A stretch of DNA of 64,000 nt from Sphingobacteriaceae bacterium GW460-11-11-14-LB5 (GCA_002151545.1 CP021237.1:2790001-2854000), one strand, 5' to 3'; counted from the first letter of the stretch, positions 1 to 9,507 are shown. Numbers and translations are program-made. Notes: generated from the sequence alone by a model not told the origin.

Positions 1-364
1 GTAGCGATGAATAAGATAAAGAGGATCAGGGATGATTTTTTCATTACAATTTGTTTATTGCTATTGGTTAGTTTGATAAACGAATATAGCTGCTTATTGC
101 CGGGAGCAGTTTTAATGATGTTTTAAATGCTTTTAATTTTGATGAAATACCCCGTTATATAACCAATTGAGGGCAATTTTGGAAGTAATGGGATGTTTTT
201 TTTCATCACAGATAAGCAAAATGTTTAGTTACAGGCTCAGGATATTATTTTTGACACGGAAACACAGAAACACGTCAGGCAAACTTAATTAATGCCTGGC
301 CTGATTTTATAATTCGGTTTTTCTGTGAGTGAAATTCATGATTTTTCCCATTAACTGATTAAAC
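1..364. other. intergenic, no gene seen
   Basis: AT-rich stretch at the left edge. No open frame with a convincing protein was found. A short imperfect inverted repeat (CAGGCA/TGCCTG, about 276-298) is visible, but it has no T-run. The 5' neighbour lies outside the window. Confidence 0.5.
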
Positions 365-396
365 AAAAAATGCAGGAAAAATAAAATCCCTGCATT
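365..396 (-). terminator. intrinsic terminator downstream of the Spy-like gene
   Basis: Inverted repeat AATGCAGG (369-376) and CCTGCATT (389-396). Read on the minus strand, the hairpin is followed by a run of T (A-run 365-370 on the plus strand). It lies about 70 bp past the stop of the 467-841 gene, so it would end the leftward fucosidase operon transcript. Confidence 0.65.
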
Positions 397-466
397 AAAT
401 ACAATTAACTTATCGTAGCTTATTAATTCTAAATATGTTATTGTGGGTTGTCTCGGTGTTAAAATT

Positions 467-841
467 TTATTGCTTTGCAGCCGCTTTTTTAGCTTCAGCT
501 TCAGCTTTTTCCTTTGCTTTTGCTTCTTTGTAAGTTTTAAATTGTTCTGGCGTAAGAATAGCCGCAACCTTAGCTTCGTAATCCTTATACCATTGTTTCA
601 TGCTTGCTTTTTGTTCATCCGTTGCATTTTCGCCCAATGCTTTCATTTCGCCTCTGCGTGTCTGGCGATCGAGCTCCAGTGCTGCTAATTTAGGCTTTTG
701 GTCTTCTGTTATTTTAACTATTGCATCTAATTTAGCCACTTCAGCTGCTACAACTTTATCATATTTACCGGGTGCAGTTTGTGCATAGCTTGCCGTAAAT
801 CCAATTACCACAAAAATTAATGTGTAAAATAGTTTCTTCAT
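467..841 (-). CDS. small secreted Spy/LTXXQ-like helical protein
   Basis: A 124-residue protein with a clear signal peptide (about residues 1-20, ending SYAQ). The rest is charged and predicted helical, and it contains a LTPEQFKTYKEAKAK stretch reminiscent of the LTxxQ motif of Spy/CpxP-type periplasmic proteins. The C-terminal 25 residues are almost only Lys, Ala and Glu. It is the last gene of the leftward SusC-SusD-GH29 run, 27 bp after the fucosidase, and is followed by a terminator. Function is not known. A periplasmic chaperone or stress-sensing role is only a family-level guess, and the motif match is weak. Confidence 0.6.
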   Translation of the reverse strand: MKKLFYTLIFVVIGFTASYAQTAPGKYDKVVAAEVAKLDAIVKITEDQKPKLAALELDRQTRRGEMKALGENATDEQKASMKQWYKDYEAKVAAILTPEQFKTYKEAKAKEKAEAEAKKAAAKQ

Positions 842-868
842 TTTTTAGTTTTTTATTCTGTTTATTAA

Positions 869-2320
869 TCAATTAATTATAGCAAAAGCTAAAGCCTGTG
901 TTTTTTTACCTGATAAATCTTTAGGCAGCGATACCACAACTTCTTCGCCCTCCATTTTCCAGTCTACATTTTTACTGCTTGAAAGCAATCTGATTTGTCC
1001 ACCTTTTGCGGGCGCATTGCCTTTCCATTTTAGCGTGGCCGGAATTGTCTCTCCTTCTTTAATGCAGCAGATTGCATATTTCGTTTTGTTATCTTTTGAG
1101 CGGGTAAACCAGGTTAGTCCATCATGATAGTTACCGGTAATTCGGGTCGCGTAAATGGCTTCGCCATTGGCTTTCATCCAGGCGCCCACTTCTTTCAAGG
1201 GCGCCTCCACTTCTTTCGGAAATTCGCCTTCGGGCGTTGGGCCCCAGCTTAACAGCAAGTTGCCCCCTTTGGCTACAATTTCGGCCAAGGTATGGATGAC
1301 CCAGGCAGAAGATTTTACTTGTTCTTCAGCAGATTTACGGTAACTCCAGCTTTTGGTTAAAGTTACGCAGGTTTCCCAGGGCGTATTCATCTGTTCTTTG
1401 GGGATCTGTTGTTCCGGGGTGCGGTAATTTTCGTAAGGACCATGTACCGTTCTGTCTACCACTAATATGCCGGGTTGTTTTTCTCTAGCCATTTTGGCAA
1501 TGCGCGGCATATCCACCTCCTGGTTAAAGTTAGGATAGTTTGACCTGCCTCTTTCGTTCAGGCCCCATTCTTTACGTTCCAGTTCACTTTTTAATGCCGG
1601 ACGGATCCAGCCGCCATCGAGCCACAAAACATCTACCTTGCCATAATTGCCTAAAATCTCGCCAATCTGGTTATAGGTAAAATCCTTAAATCTTTTCCAC
1701 CTATCGGGATATTTGGTTAAATCATAATTGATATTACGTGTTGGCGTAGGAAAACGATCCCACCAGAAATCCTGTGAGTGCCAGTCTGGCTTAGAAAAAT
1801 AGGCACCAATCATCATCCCCTCTTTGCGGTAAGCATCAAAAATATATTTCAGTACATCTGCTTTCGGATTGCCTTTGAAAGGACCATTAGTGATTTTATA
1901 ATCGCTTTGTTTGGTATCGAACATGCTGAAACCATCGTGATGTTTAGTTGTAAAAACCACATATTTTATTCCGGCATTTTTAGAGCTCTCGGCCCATTTC
2001 TCAGGATTAAATTTGGTCGGATTAAAATCCTTAGCCAGGCCCCAGTACCATTTTTTATAATCTTCGTAGTTTAAAGTGGTATCGCGTTTAGGCCATGGTT
2101 CACCACATATTACCCAGGATTCGGGTATACCGGCCTGCGTATATACCCCCCAGTGTAACATCACTCCAAATTTCTGATCCTGCCATTTCTCCAGCTTGGC
2201 TTTCACCAATGGATCGCTCGGGTATTCATATTCTTTAGAAGGATCGTAAATGTCTTCTTGCTGGGCAATGGCTAAAGCAGGTGTTAGGGCAAGTAATAAT
2301 AATACAAGTTTTTTAAACAT
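869..2320 (-). CDS. GH29 alpha-L-fucosidase
   Basis: Secreted 483-residue glycoside hydrolase that should release terminal alpha-L-fucose from glycans. It has a signal peptide (residues 1-20, ending AIAQ), then the GH29 barrel. Family hallmarks are FGVMLHWGVYT near residue 51, TTKHHDGFSMFD near 124, and VDVLWLDGGW, whose Asp235 fits the GH29 catalytic nucleophile. A C-terminal beta-sandwich of about 80 residues follows the barrel. The gene starts 17 bp after the SusD stop and is clearly part of the same minus-strand operon, which points to import of a fucosylated glycan by the neighbouring SusCD pair. Linkage preference cannot be told from sequence. A second, only distantly related GH29 lies at 50334-51845. 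Confidence 0.93.
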   Translation of the reverse strand: MFKKLVLLLLALTPALAIAQQEDIYDPSKEYEYPSDPLVKAKLEKWQDQKFGVMLHWGVYTQAGIPESWVICGEPWPKRDTTLNYEDYKKWYWGLAKDFNPTKFNPEKWAESSKNAGIKYVVFTTKHHDGFSMFDTKQSDYKITNGPFKGNPKADVLKYIFDAYRKEGMMIGAYFSKPDWHSQDFWWDRFPTPTRNINYDLTKYPDRWKRFKDFTYNQIGEILGNYGKVDVLWLDGGWIRPALKSELERKEWGLNERGRSNYPNFNQEVDMPRIAKMAREKQPGILVVDRTVHGPYENYRTPEQQIPKEQMNTPWETCVTLTKSWSYRKSAEEQVKSSAWVIHTLAEIVAKGGNLLLSWGPTPEGEFPKEVEAPLKEVGAWMKANGEAIYATRITGNYHDGLTWFTRSKDNKTKYAICCIKEGETIPATLKWKGNAPAKGGQIRLLSSSKNVDWKMEGEEVVVSLPKDLSGKKTQALAFAIIN

Positions 2321-2337
2321 TTTTTTTCTATAATTAA

Positions 2338-4233
2338 CTAGTAACCAGGATTTTGCTTGATATTTTTATTCACATCAATTTCACTTAATGGAATAGGAAA
2401 TAACTCATGTTTTCCGGTTATAAAATTTGCAGGGGCAGGATAATTGTAATTAGACCTGATGGCTTTTACTTTTGTATTGGTATCATCAATGGATTGTTTT
2501 AAAGCATTCCAACGGATTAAATCAGCTCTTCTTAAACCTTCGTAACTTAACTCCCAGGCACGTTCCTGCTGCACAGCTTTAAAAAAGGCATCTTTGCTTA
2601 AACCCGACTGCAGATCGGCATTGGTGCTTGTAGGTTTAGGCAATAATGTAGCTACAGCGGTGGCTCCACTGCCTTTTCCATCGGTAGGTACGATGCTCAC
2701 CGTAGGTACAGAGGTATAGCCTGTTCCGGCATTCATCATGGCAATGGTTGCTACGCCTTTTGTTGCATTAACGCTAACAGCTCCAACGGCAGCATCGCTC
2801 CCGCCACCACCGGTAATTTGAAATTTTATAGATGAGAAAGTTGTGTAGCCAGTGCCCGGTGCGGTTAGGCTTACTGAAATTCCACTTCCAGGTACGTCAA
2901 TCCCATAAGCACGTCTTCTTACCTGGTTAATGGCTTCATAAGCAAGTGTATTTGGACCGTTGTTTAATTCATTTTCTACTTCTGCACGCATTAATAATAA
3001 ATCAGCATAACGCATCACTACGTAATTAATCCGTGTTCCCCCTCTTTCAATTAATTCTTGCTTTTGGTATTCCCTGCTCCATTTAGCAGCCCTCCATGAT
3101 TCATCTGCTCTTGCTAAAGTCTGTGGTTGTTTATTTCCCAAGGCATCGATGGTGTAGTTGGCGATAGAAAAATCCCTTCTGGCATCGCCGGTAGCAAAGC
3201 TATCGTAAAAAGGCCTAACCGCCAGGGTCCTGCCATTTGTGGAAAAATAAACACCCAAAGCAGTAACCGGAGTTCCGTATATTACACCTAAGGCATTACC
3301 TGAGGTGGTGTTATTGTCTGAATTAAAAAAAGCGATCTGAAAAATATTTTCTGTCGGTTCTAAAACACCCTGACACTGGTTTTTGAAAACCTGCGAGTAG
3401 CTGGGATTTAGCTTGTATTGGTTTTGTGCAATCACATCATCAATCTGCTGCTTGGCTAGAGTATAATATTCCCTGTAATTTGCCGGGCGCTCCATTTGTT
3501 TGCTGGTACGGCTTAGCGAATAACCACCGGCATAGAGGGCTACCCTGGCTAACATTGCTTTTGCAGCCCATTTGTTAATGCGCTCATCGGTCGGTAATGC
3601 AGTGGGTAAAGCATCTGCCGCCTCCTGCATTTCTTTAAGGATGAATTTATAAATTTCGTAACGATCGGTAACTGGCAGTTTAAAATCATCACCTGTTTGT
3701 GAAGGTGTGGTTTTAAAAGGCACGTCGCCCCAATAGTGTACCAGTTCTGAATAGTAGAATGCCCTCAAAAATTTGGCTTCAGCCATATTTCTATTTAAAG
3801 CATCTTTTTGGGCCTGTGTACCACTACTGTAAATCCCCATTTGTGGGATGCGGGCTAATACCACATTTGCCCGGTCAATACCTTTGTAAAAGGCCGTCCA
3901 TGTATCCAGAAAGGCTGCGCGTTCCGGTGTACCGTTATAGTGTGGAATTACCCGATAATCATCGGCTAAATTAGATCCTTCGGTTTGGCCTATATCGGTA
4001 TCGTTATCATAAACCAAAGGGATGTTGAAGCCATAGGTACTGCGATCAGACATGATATCGTACACACCCAAAGTTGCTGAATAGGCCTCTGTTTCGTTTG
4101 AAAAGAAATTATCAGAAGTAAAGAATGAATAAGGTTCTGTTTCTACCGCCTTTTTACACGAAACAATTGCGGTGGCCCCAAAAATTAAGCCTGCCAATAA
4201 TATTTTATTGTTAAATTTCATATTGCTTTTCAT
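2338..4233 (-). CDS. SusD/RagB-family glycan-binding lipoprotein with inserted repeat domain
   Basis: Surface lipoprotein partner of the adjacent SusC transporter, expected to bind glycan and close the transporter from outside. I chose the ATG at 4233 (MKSNMKFNNK), which has a GA-rich Shine-Dalgarno-like stretch just upstream and lies 10 bp after the SusC stop. A longer frame from 4302 would overlap SusC and hide the signal. Signal peptide and lipobox end in IVSCKK. The N-terminal TPR-like helices and C-terminal LSYEGLRRADLIRW motif are typical of SusD. Unusual: residues about 449-539 (DNA about 2617-2889) form a Gly/Thr/Val-rich insert with two GTGYT-centred repeats, placed between the usual NQVRRRAYG helix and the C-terminal region. 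Total length 631, longer than most family members (about 500-600). Confidence 0.93.
   Translation of the reverse strand: MKSNMKFNNKILLAGLIFGATAIVSCKKAVETEPYSFFTSDNFFSNETEAYSATLGVYDIMSDRSTYGFNIPLVYDNDTDIGQTEGSNLADDYRVIPHYNGTPERAAFLDTWTAFYKGIDRANVVLARIPQMGIYSSGTQAQKDALNRNMAEAKFLRAFYYSELVHYWGDVPFKTTPSQTGDDFKLPVTDRYEIYKFILKEMQEAADALPTALPTDERINKWAAKAMLARVALYAGGYSLSRTSKQMERPANYREYYTLAKQQIDDVIAQNQYKLNPSYSQVFKNQCQGVLEPTENIFQIAFFNSDNNTTSGNALGVIYGTPVTALGVYFSTNGRTLAVRPFYDSFATGDARRDFSIANYTIDALGNKQPQTLARADESWRAAKWSREYQKQELIERGGTRINYVVMRYADLLLMRAEVENELNNGPNTLAYEAINQVRRRAYGIDVPGSGISVSLTAPGTGYTTFSSIKFQITGGGGSDAAVGAVSVNATKGVATIAMMNAGTGYTSVPTVSIVPTDGKGSGATAVATLLPKPTSTNADLQSGLSKDAFFKAVQQERAWELSYEGLRRADLIRWNALKQSIDDTNTKVKAIRSNYNYPAPANFITGKHELFPIPLSEIDVNKNIKQNPGY
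2617..2889 (-). other. inserted two-repeat Gly-rich domain inside SusD
   Basis: The insert encodes two similar units, each with a GTGYT turn, a beta strand with alternating Val/Ile, and a GSxA-type tail (PGTGYTTFSSIKFQITGGGG and NAGTGYTSVPTVSIVPTDG). Such repeats look like small beta-rich modules. The flanking SusD helices are intact, so this is an insertion within the fold and not a replacement. Confidence 0.6.
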
Positions 4234-4243
4234 CTCTCTTGAT

Positions 4244-7200
4244 TTAAAATGATAGATTAAGACCTGCCAGGAATGATTTTGCTCTTGGATAAGCACTGGC
4301 ATCGATGCCTGGAGTTAAAGGATTGTTTACGACACTCACTTCAGGATCATAACCTTTATATTTTGTAAATACATATAAGTTATAAGCAGTAAAATAAACA
4401 CGCGCATTGGCAATTTTTACTGCACTTAACCATTTTTTAGGAAAAGTATAACCCAGGCTAACATTATTGATCCGCAGGAAAGAACCATCTTCAATAATTT
4501 CATCATACAAACGGGAGCTACCTCCACCATTGTAAGATGGTATTGTTTTACCCTGGTTTAGCGCAGCGAGTTCTACCGGACTGGTAACCCTTGCTCCCGA
4601 AGTGTTGATGGTGGTCCAGCGATCGGCAAATGAGGCAAAAGTGTTTACGTAATCTAAAGTCAGATCAGAATTGGTTAATCTATTGGCATTATATACTTTA
4701 TTGCCTAGAGAGAAGTTTACGAATACACTCAAATCGAAGCCTTTATAGCTAAAGTTGTTTCCCAAACCACCTGAAAATTTAGGCTTGGCGTTTCCTAAGG
4801 GCACCCTGTCGAAGTTGTTGATGATACCATCAGGCACACCATCGGGTCCGCTAATATCTTTAAACTTAATAAAGCCAGGCTGCACGGTAACAGCATCTCT
4901 AACCACGCCTGGTTTTAAAGTATAAGCATTGGTTGTTGGATTATAGTTAAAATCGCTTACCTGATATAAACCTTCTTTTACATAACCATACATTACACCC
5001 ACCGGGCTACCTACCTGCAAAATATAATCGCTGGCAATATTACCATCGGCCAACCTGCTCGTTTCACCATCGCTTAAGCTTAATACTTTTGTGTTGGTAA
5101 AAGCTACGTTTAAGTTGGTTGTCCAGTTAAAATTGGTTGTTCTGATGTTTGTGCTGTTCAAGGTCATTTCAAGTCCTCGGCTCGATGTGGTACCTATGTT
5201 CTGAAACTGGGTATTAAAACCTGAACTGGCTGGTATACGCGTATTAAACAACAAATCTTTAGAGCGGTTATCATAATATTCGGTGGTTAAGGTGATGCGT
5301 TGTTTTAATAAACCAATATCCAAACCAATGTTTAATGCTTTTAACGATTCCCATTTTAATGAAGGATTAGCCAGGTTTTCCTGAAAAGATGCAGATATCA
5401 ACTGATCGTTTAACGGGTAAACCCCGGCATTATAAATACCTAATGCGGCATAGTTTGCAATACGGTTATTACCTGCAACACCATAACTTAAACGCAGCTT
5501 TAAATCAGAGAATATATGCTGTTGTTTCATAAATTTCTCTTCTATAGCACGCCAGCTTACGGCAGCCGATGGGAAGTATCCCCAGGTATTGTTGGCACCA
5601 AATTTCGAAGAACCATCAGCACGCAGGGTTGCGGTTAATAAATACTTTCCTTTGTAAGAATAGTTGGCCCTGCTGAAGAACGACAATAGTTTGCTATCTT
5701 CTGCTGCTGTAACCGGGAAGGACGTTACCGTACCCAGTTGAAGTTTATCCCAACCTAAATTAATTGAAGGAAAGTTTGTTGAAGCGGTCAGTAAACTTTG
5801 ATTGTAATTGTAGATATATTCCTGACCCACAGAAACATCGAGTTTATGGTCTTTGTTAAATACGTTGGCGTATGTTAATGTGTTATTGTAATTAAACTGC
5901 TGCGCAGTAGAATAACCCACCCCACCAGTAGCTCCGCCCGAACGTTGTGCAAATAATGATCTGGCATCGTTAAAAATCCTGGCTGAGTTATTATTATCGG
6001 TAAAGTTTACCAAACCGCGATAAGTAAAGTGTTTATCAAAAAAGTATGACGCTGTTGCATTCATGTTCAACGATTTTAACCTTGATTCACGGTGCTGAGT
6101 CTCCAGCGTAACGATCGGGCTTTGATAAAGCACAGAACTAGGATTCGGATCTAAAGGATCTATATCCAAATCGATTAGCGAAAAATCATCATTACCAATA
6201 CCCACAACCGGTCTGTAGCGCAAAATGGTATTCAGCAGACTTAATCTCCCCTCGCCCGTACCTAAGCCGGTTATTTTCTGGTTGGCATAATTGACAATAG
6301 CACTTAAATTAAATTTTTGACTTACGTTGTGTGAAAGACTCACTTTAGCGATATCTTTTGCCGATGCGGTGTTGAGCAAAATCCCATTGTCATCATTGCG
6401 CGAGTAAAATACATTAAAGCGGGTTTCTCTGCCCCCACCGTTAATACTGATCTTATGCGCCTGGTTAACAACGGCATCGCCAAACGATTCTTTTTGCCAA
6501 TCTACCCCTGGCCTGTTGCCATAGCGGATCTGCAGCGAATCGAAGCTGCCATAGTTTTTCAGAAATGAGGCTAAACGTGCCGGATCGGTTGCGCTCACTT
6601 CATAACGCAGCAAAGTATATTGCAAAGGATTCATCATCGGTAAAAAGGTAGTCACCTTTTTTACACCTACGTAACCATCATAGTTGATGGATACTTTACC
6701 TTCCTTTATTTTTTTGGTGGTAACCAATACGACGCCGTTAGCACCACGGGCTCCGTAAATAGAGGTTGCCGATACATCTTTCAGTACGTCTACAGATTCG
6801 ATATCCATCGGATCTAAAAAAGACAATCCATCTGTTTGCGGCACACCGTCTACTACATATAAAGGCTCGTTGCTTTGAGTAATCGAAGTTCCACCCCTGA
6901 TTACAATTGATGGTGCTGCTCCCGGTGTACCATCAGCCATTGATACCTGAACACCTGCTAAACGGCCTTGTAGTGCCTGTCCAACATTCTGTACCGGAAC
7001 CTTGGCCAGTTCTTCACCTTTTATAGATGATATTGCACCCGTTAAATCTTTACGGGCTACGGTTTGTCCATAACCGGTAACCACAACTTCGTTCAGGTTA
7101 TTGGCATCATCGATCAGTTTTGCGTTGATGGTTGTTCTTCCGTTAACCCCCTGCTCTGAAGTTTTTGTACCTAAATAAGAGAATACCAAACGGGCGTTTG

Positions 7201-7393
7201 ATTTTACCTTAATGGTGTATCCGCCATCGTTACCGGTTATGGTGGTATTGGTGGTACCTTTTTCGTTTACAGTTGCACCAGGTAAAGGCTGGTTTGTCTC
7301 ATCTTTCACTATCCCTTTTACGGTAATAACCTCTTGTGCAAAAAGAAAGTTATAACTGGTAAGCAATAGGAATAAAATTATAATTCGTTTCAT
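4244..7393 (-). CDS. SusC/RagA-family TonB-dependent transporter
   Basis: Outer-membrane TonB-dependent importer of 1049 residues, the SusC partner of the 2338-4233 SusD. Order of parts: signal peptide (about 1-19, ending LFAQ), carboxypeptidase-like regulatory domain (VKGIVKDETNQPLPGATV, about 25-100), plug domain with the SusC signature NEVVVTGYGQ and RGGTSI (about 102-230), then a long beta-barrel ending in an aromatic residue (NLSF). There is no N-terminal STN domain, so this transporter is not expected to signal to an anti-sigma factor, unlike the 53867-57298 paralogue. It starts 33 bp after the ferritin-like gene upstream and runs straight into SusD. Substrate is probably a fucosylated glycan, inferred from the GH29 downstream. 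Confidence 0.95.
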   Translation of the reverse strand: MKRIIILFLLLTSYNFLFAQEVITVKGIVKDETNQPLPGATVNEKGTTNTTITGNDGGYTIKVKSNARLVFSYLGTKTSEQGVNGRTTINAKLIDDANNLNEVVVTGYGQTVARKDLTGAISSIKGEELAKVPVQNVGQALQGRLAGVQVSMADGTPGAAPSIVIRGGTSITQSNEPLYVVDGVPQTDGLSFLDPMDIESVDVLKDVSATSIYGARGANGVVLVTTKKIKEGKVSINYDGYVGVKKVTTFLPMMNPLQYTLLRYEVSATDPARLASFLKNYGSFDSLQIRYGNRPGVDWQKESFGDAVVNQAHKISINGGGRETRFNVFYSRNDDNGILLNTASAKDIAKVSLSHNVSQKFNLSAIVNYANQKITGLGTGEGRLSLLNTILRYRPVVGIGNDDFSLIDLDIDPLDPNPSSVLYQSPIVTLETQHRESRLKSLNMNATASYFFDKHFTYRGLVNFTDNNNSARIFNDARSLFAQRSGGATGGVGYSTAQQFNYNNTLTYANVFNKDHKLDVSVGQEYIYNYNQSLLTASTNFPSINLGWDKLQLGTVTSFPVTAAEDSKLLSFFSRANYSYKGKYLLTATLRADGSSKFGANNTWGYFPSAAVSWRAIEEKFMKQQHIFSDLKLRLSYGVAGNNRIANYAALGIYNAGVYPLNDQLISASFQENLANPSLKWESLKALNIGLDIGLLKQRITLTTEYYDNRSKDLLFNTRIPASSGFNTQFQNIGTTSSRGLEMTLNSTNIRTTNFNWTTNLNVAFTNTKVLSLSDGETSRLADGNIASDYILQVGSPVGVMYGYVKEGLYQVSDFNYNPTTNAYTLKPGVVRDAVTVQPGFIKFKDISGPDGVPDGIINNFDRVPLGNAKPKFSGGLGNNFSYKGFDLSVFVNFSLGNKVYNANRLTNSDLTLDYVNTFASFADRWTTINTSGARVTSPVELAALNQGKTIPSYNGGGSSRLYDEIIEDGSFLRINNVSLGYTFPKKWLSAVKIANARVYFTAYNLYVFTKYKGYDPEVSVVNNPLTPGIDASAYPRAKSFLAGLNLSF

Positions 7394-7426
7394 GTGATTT
7401 CCCTTGTCGGTGAATTAATGGTTTAA

Positions 7427-8347
7427 TTAGATTAGCTGAAACCCGGTTTTAATAAACAGGTTAGCGGCCGTTTTAACTGTTGCAGTTAACAGGTATTCAT
7501 CAAAAGCTTCTGAAGCAGATCCTGCCGTTAAATCTACATTTCCGGCGATACCCAGCAGCTCTATTCCTGCCTGAGCGGTTTTGGTTTCCCTGTTGAGCAA
7601 TCCGGCATCAATATCATATACCGGATTTAGTGCACCAATCATCGAATCGTTTCCGGTAATCGGGAGTAAATCGCTTCCATCGGCATCGTTTCTTCTGATA
7701 CTTACCCATGGACGTAAATATTTGAGTGTGGCAATCTGTAGTTTATTGACCATCTGGCGCAATTGGGCTGAATGACGAGCTTCTACGGTTTGTATCCGGG
7801 CGGCAGTGGCCAAAGCTGGTGTTCCCATTAATGTAATCAGTTGTCCTTTATAAGCACGTTCACTTAAATCTTCCAGCACCACAGCGGTTCTTAAAAATGT
7901 ACCATAATTGGTAGCCACATTCGCATTCACTTTGGTATAATCGAAACTGGTATAAGGCATTAAGGGCCTTGGCGTACCACCCAGATCGGTAACGGCTTTG
8001 GTGATTACATTAATATGTGCCTGCTCCTGGTCGCGTAAGGTGGTAATAATGGGCTTATCGGCCACCAGTATTAAAGTTGGTGTAGCGGTTAATGCATTAT
8101 TATAAAACTGAAACTGCATATAACCTAAAACCAAAACCAGGTTTAGCGAATCTATTGTAGCCGCATTTGTAGTCGTTTGGCTATACGCTTTTTGAAACAT
8201 GCTGCCAAATGTTAAAGGTAAAGCGGCTAAGGAAACTTTCTTGCCCACGTTTAAAAGGTGCTGCAATGCCTTACGCCTTGGACTCAATTCATTATAAACC
8301 TCGCCCTCTACTTTTTCTATTTCCTCAATGATATTTAAAATATTCAT
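7427..8347 (-). CDS. ferritin-like domain protein (Ferritin_2 type), second of tandem pair
   Basis: A 306-residue protein with a four-helix ferritin-like domain of the Ferritin_2 / desiccation-related type. Visible ligand motifs are ExxH at Glu108-His111, Glu159 in LEDLSERAY, and ExxH at Glu189-His192. The first helix carries Gln78 where the neighbour has a Glu (Glu79), so one predicted iron ligand seems lost. Residues 24-58 contain an RRK followed by a hydrophobic stretch ending AYSQ, which could be an unusual long, Tat-like export signal. A C-terminal extension of about 100 residues follows the helix bundle. It lies 11 bp after the other ferritin-like gene and 33 bp before SusC, so it is probably cotranscribed with both. 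The actual role is unknown. Confidence 0.8.
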   Translation of the reverse strand: MNILNIIEEIEKVEGEVYNELSPRRKALQHLLNVGKKVSLAALPLTFGSMFQKAYSQTTTNAATIDSLNLVLVLGYMQFQFYNNALTATPTLILVADKPIITTLRDQEQAHINVITKAVTDLGGTPRPLMPYTSFDYTKVNANVATNYGTFLRTAVVLEDLSERAYKGQLITLMGTPALATAARIQTVEARHSAQLRQMVNKLQIATLKYLRPWVSIRRNDADGSDLLPITGNDSMIGALNPVYDIDAGLLNRETKTAQAGIELLGIAGNVDLTAGSASEAFDEYLLTATVKTAANLFIKTGFQLI

Positions 8348-8358
8348 ACTGTTTTGGT

Positions 8359-9081
8359 TTATAGATTGATTACATTCAATTTTGTTTTGATATATTTTGA
8401 TGCTTGTTCCAGCACTTTACCTGGCGCGAGGGTAACATCGAGTGCGTTAGCGGCATCGGCACCTAAAGGAGCCAGTTCGGTAAGATCGGCAAAGCTTAGG
8501 GCACTTACCTGGCTACGTACATAGGCTGCATGGCGTGCTTCTACGGTTGCGATCTGACTTAAAATAATCAGGTTATAATCGTTTTTACATTTCACTACCG
8601 CATCGTTATAAGCGGCAACCCCCAAATCTTCGAATGTTTTGGCTGCATTGAATACGGCTGTAGCATCGGCAAAATCGATAGATGAAAAATCAAATTCAAG
8701 TACACCCAAGCCAGCTGCACCTAAAAATTTCTTAAAAAATTCGCGGTGGGCAATTTCATGGAGCCTGATATCATTGAACAACATTTTTTGCGGAGCGGTA
8801 AAAGTTGCCGGAAAACTTGCTGCAGCCTTGATGTAAAACGCAGCCTCTAATTGTTCTAAAGCATAAATATAATTAAGCAAACCTGCATCATCTTTAAAAT
8901 CGATTGTATTATCGGTATTGTTATAAGGAGTAGATGCAGGTGTTTCTTCCTTTTTACAACCGATTAATCCCATTGTTAAAGCCGCTGATGCCCCTGCAAA
9001 TTGCAAAAACTGCCTTCGCTGCATGTTGCTGATCGAAAAAGAATCTTTTTCAGCTATCGCTTCAGAATTATTTTTAGTCAT
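8359..9081 (-). CDS. Tat-exported ferritin-like lipoprotein, first of tandem pair
   Basis: A 240-residue protein with a twin-arginine signal (QRRQFLQFAGASAALTMG, about 21-38) and a lipobox Cys42 followed by KKEE, the kind of charged tail linked to surface export of lipoproteins in Bacteroidetes. The ferritin-like domain keeps a full set of carboxylate/His ligands: Glu79, Glu109-xx-His112, Glu151 and Glu181-xx-His184. It is the first gene of the minus-strand run leading into the SusCD/GH29 genes. An internal start at Met20 would also keep the Tat motif. Metal binding is well supported by motif, but no substrate or reaction can be assigned. Confidence 0.85.
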   Translation of the reverse strand: MTKNNSEAIAEKDSFSISNMQRRQFLQFAGASAALTMGLIGCKKEETPASTPYNNTDNTIDFKDDAGLLNYIYALEQLEAAFYIKAAASFPATFTAPQKMLFNDIRLHEIAHREFFKKFLGAAGLGVLEFDFSSIDFADATAVFNAAKTFEDLGVAAYNDAVVKCKNDYNLIILSQIATVEARHAAYVRSQVSALSFADLTELAPLGADAANALDVTLAPGKVLEQASKYIKTKLNVINL

Positions 9082-9473
9082 TTTGTTAGTTGGTTTATAA
9101 AGTTCAGTATTGCAATCGGTATCCGGTTCGGTTATTAACTGTATACCTTATCTGTATTATTTGGTTAAATGTTTTAAACCTTTTCAGGTTTGCTTAGTCT
9201 GTAAGCCTGTTAGGAAAATGATATGTGGAGATTATTTTCCACAGGTCGGTTGCCATTCATCTTACTGTAACGAATTTAGCATTAGGGATAGAAAAAGAGT
9301 TTCAAATTTGTTTAAAATACTATCAAATTTGGCTAAACATGCCTTAAATGACTTATTTCGGCCTTCCCTGGGGTTATTTGGAGCAGAAATGTTGACAAAA
9401 CAGCTGAGATAAATGGTAAAAAATTTAACCGATTTATATTTTCCTGTAAGCGATATCCTACATTATTCGACAG
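9082..9473. other. intergenic, promoter region of the ferritin/SusC operon
   Basis: About 390 bp without a convincing gene. A plus-strand frame here (9110-9412) has a TTG start, is Cys/Leu-rich and looks spurious. The leftward promoter for the ferritin-SusC-SusD-GH29 run should lie here, but I could not pick out a clean TTTG/TAnnTTTG pair. Confidence 0.4.
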
Positions 9474-9507
9474 AAAAAAAAGGATATTCTAAATTTTAGA
9501 ATATCCT
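9474..9507 (-). terminator. intrinsic terminator of the ROK kinase gene
   Basis: Perfect 13-bp inverted repeat AGGATATTCTAAA / TTTAGAATATCCT (9481-9507) with one central base. On the minus strand it is followed by seven T or more (A-run 9474-9480). It lies 88 bp beyond the ROK stop codon and insulates that gene from the ferritin operon. Confidence 0.85.

Noticed and set aside
443-688. Plus-strand frame opposite the Spy-like gene
   Set aside because: Phe/Cys-rich antisense shadow of a real minus-strand gene.
9110-9412. 100-codon plus-strand frame
   Set aside because: TTG start, Cys-rich and low-complexity, no family resemblance, in a gap that should hold a promoter.
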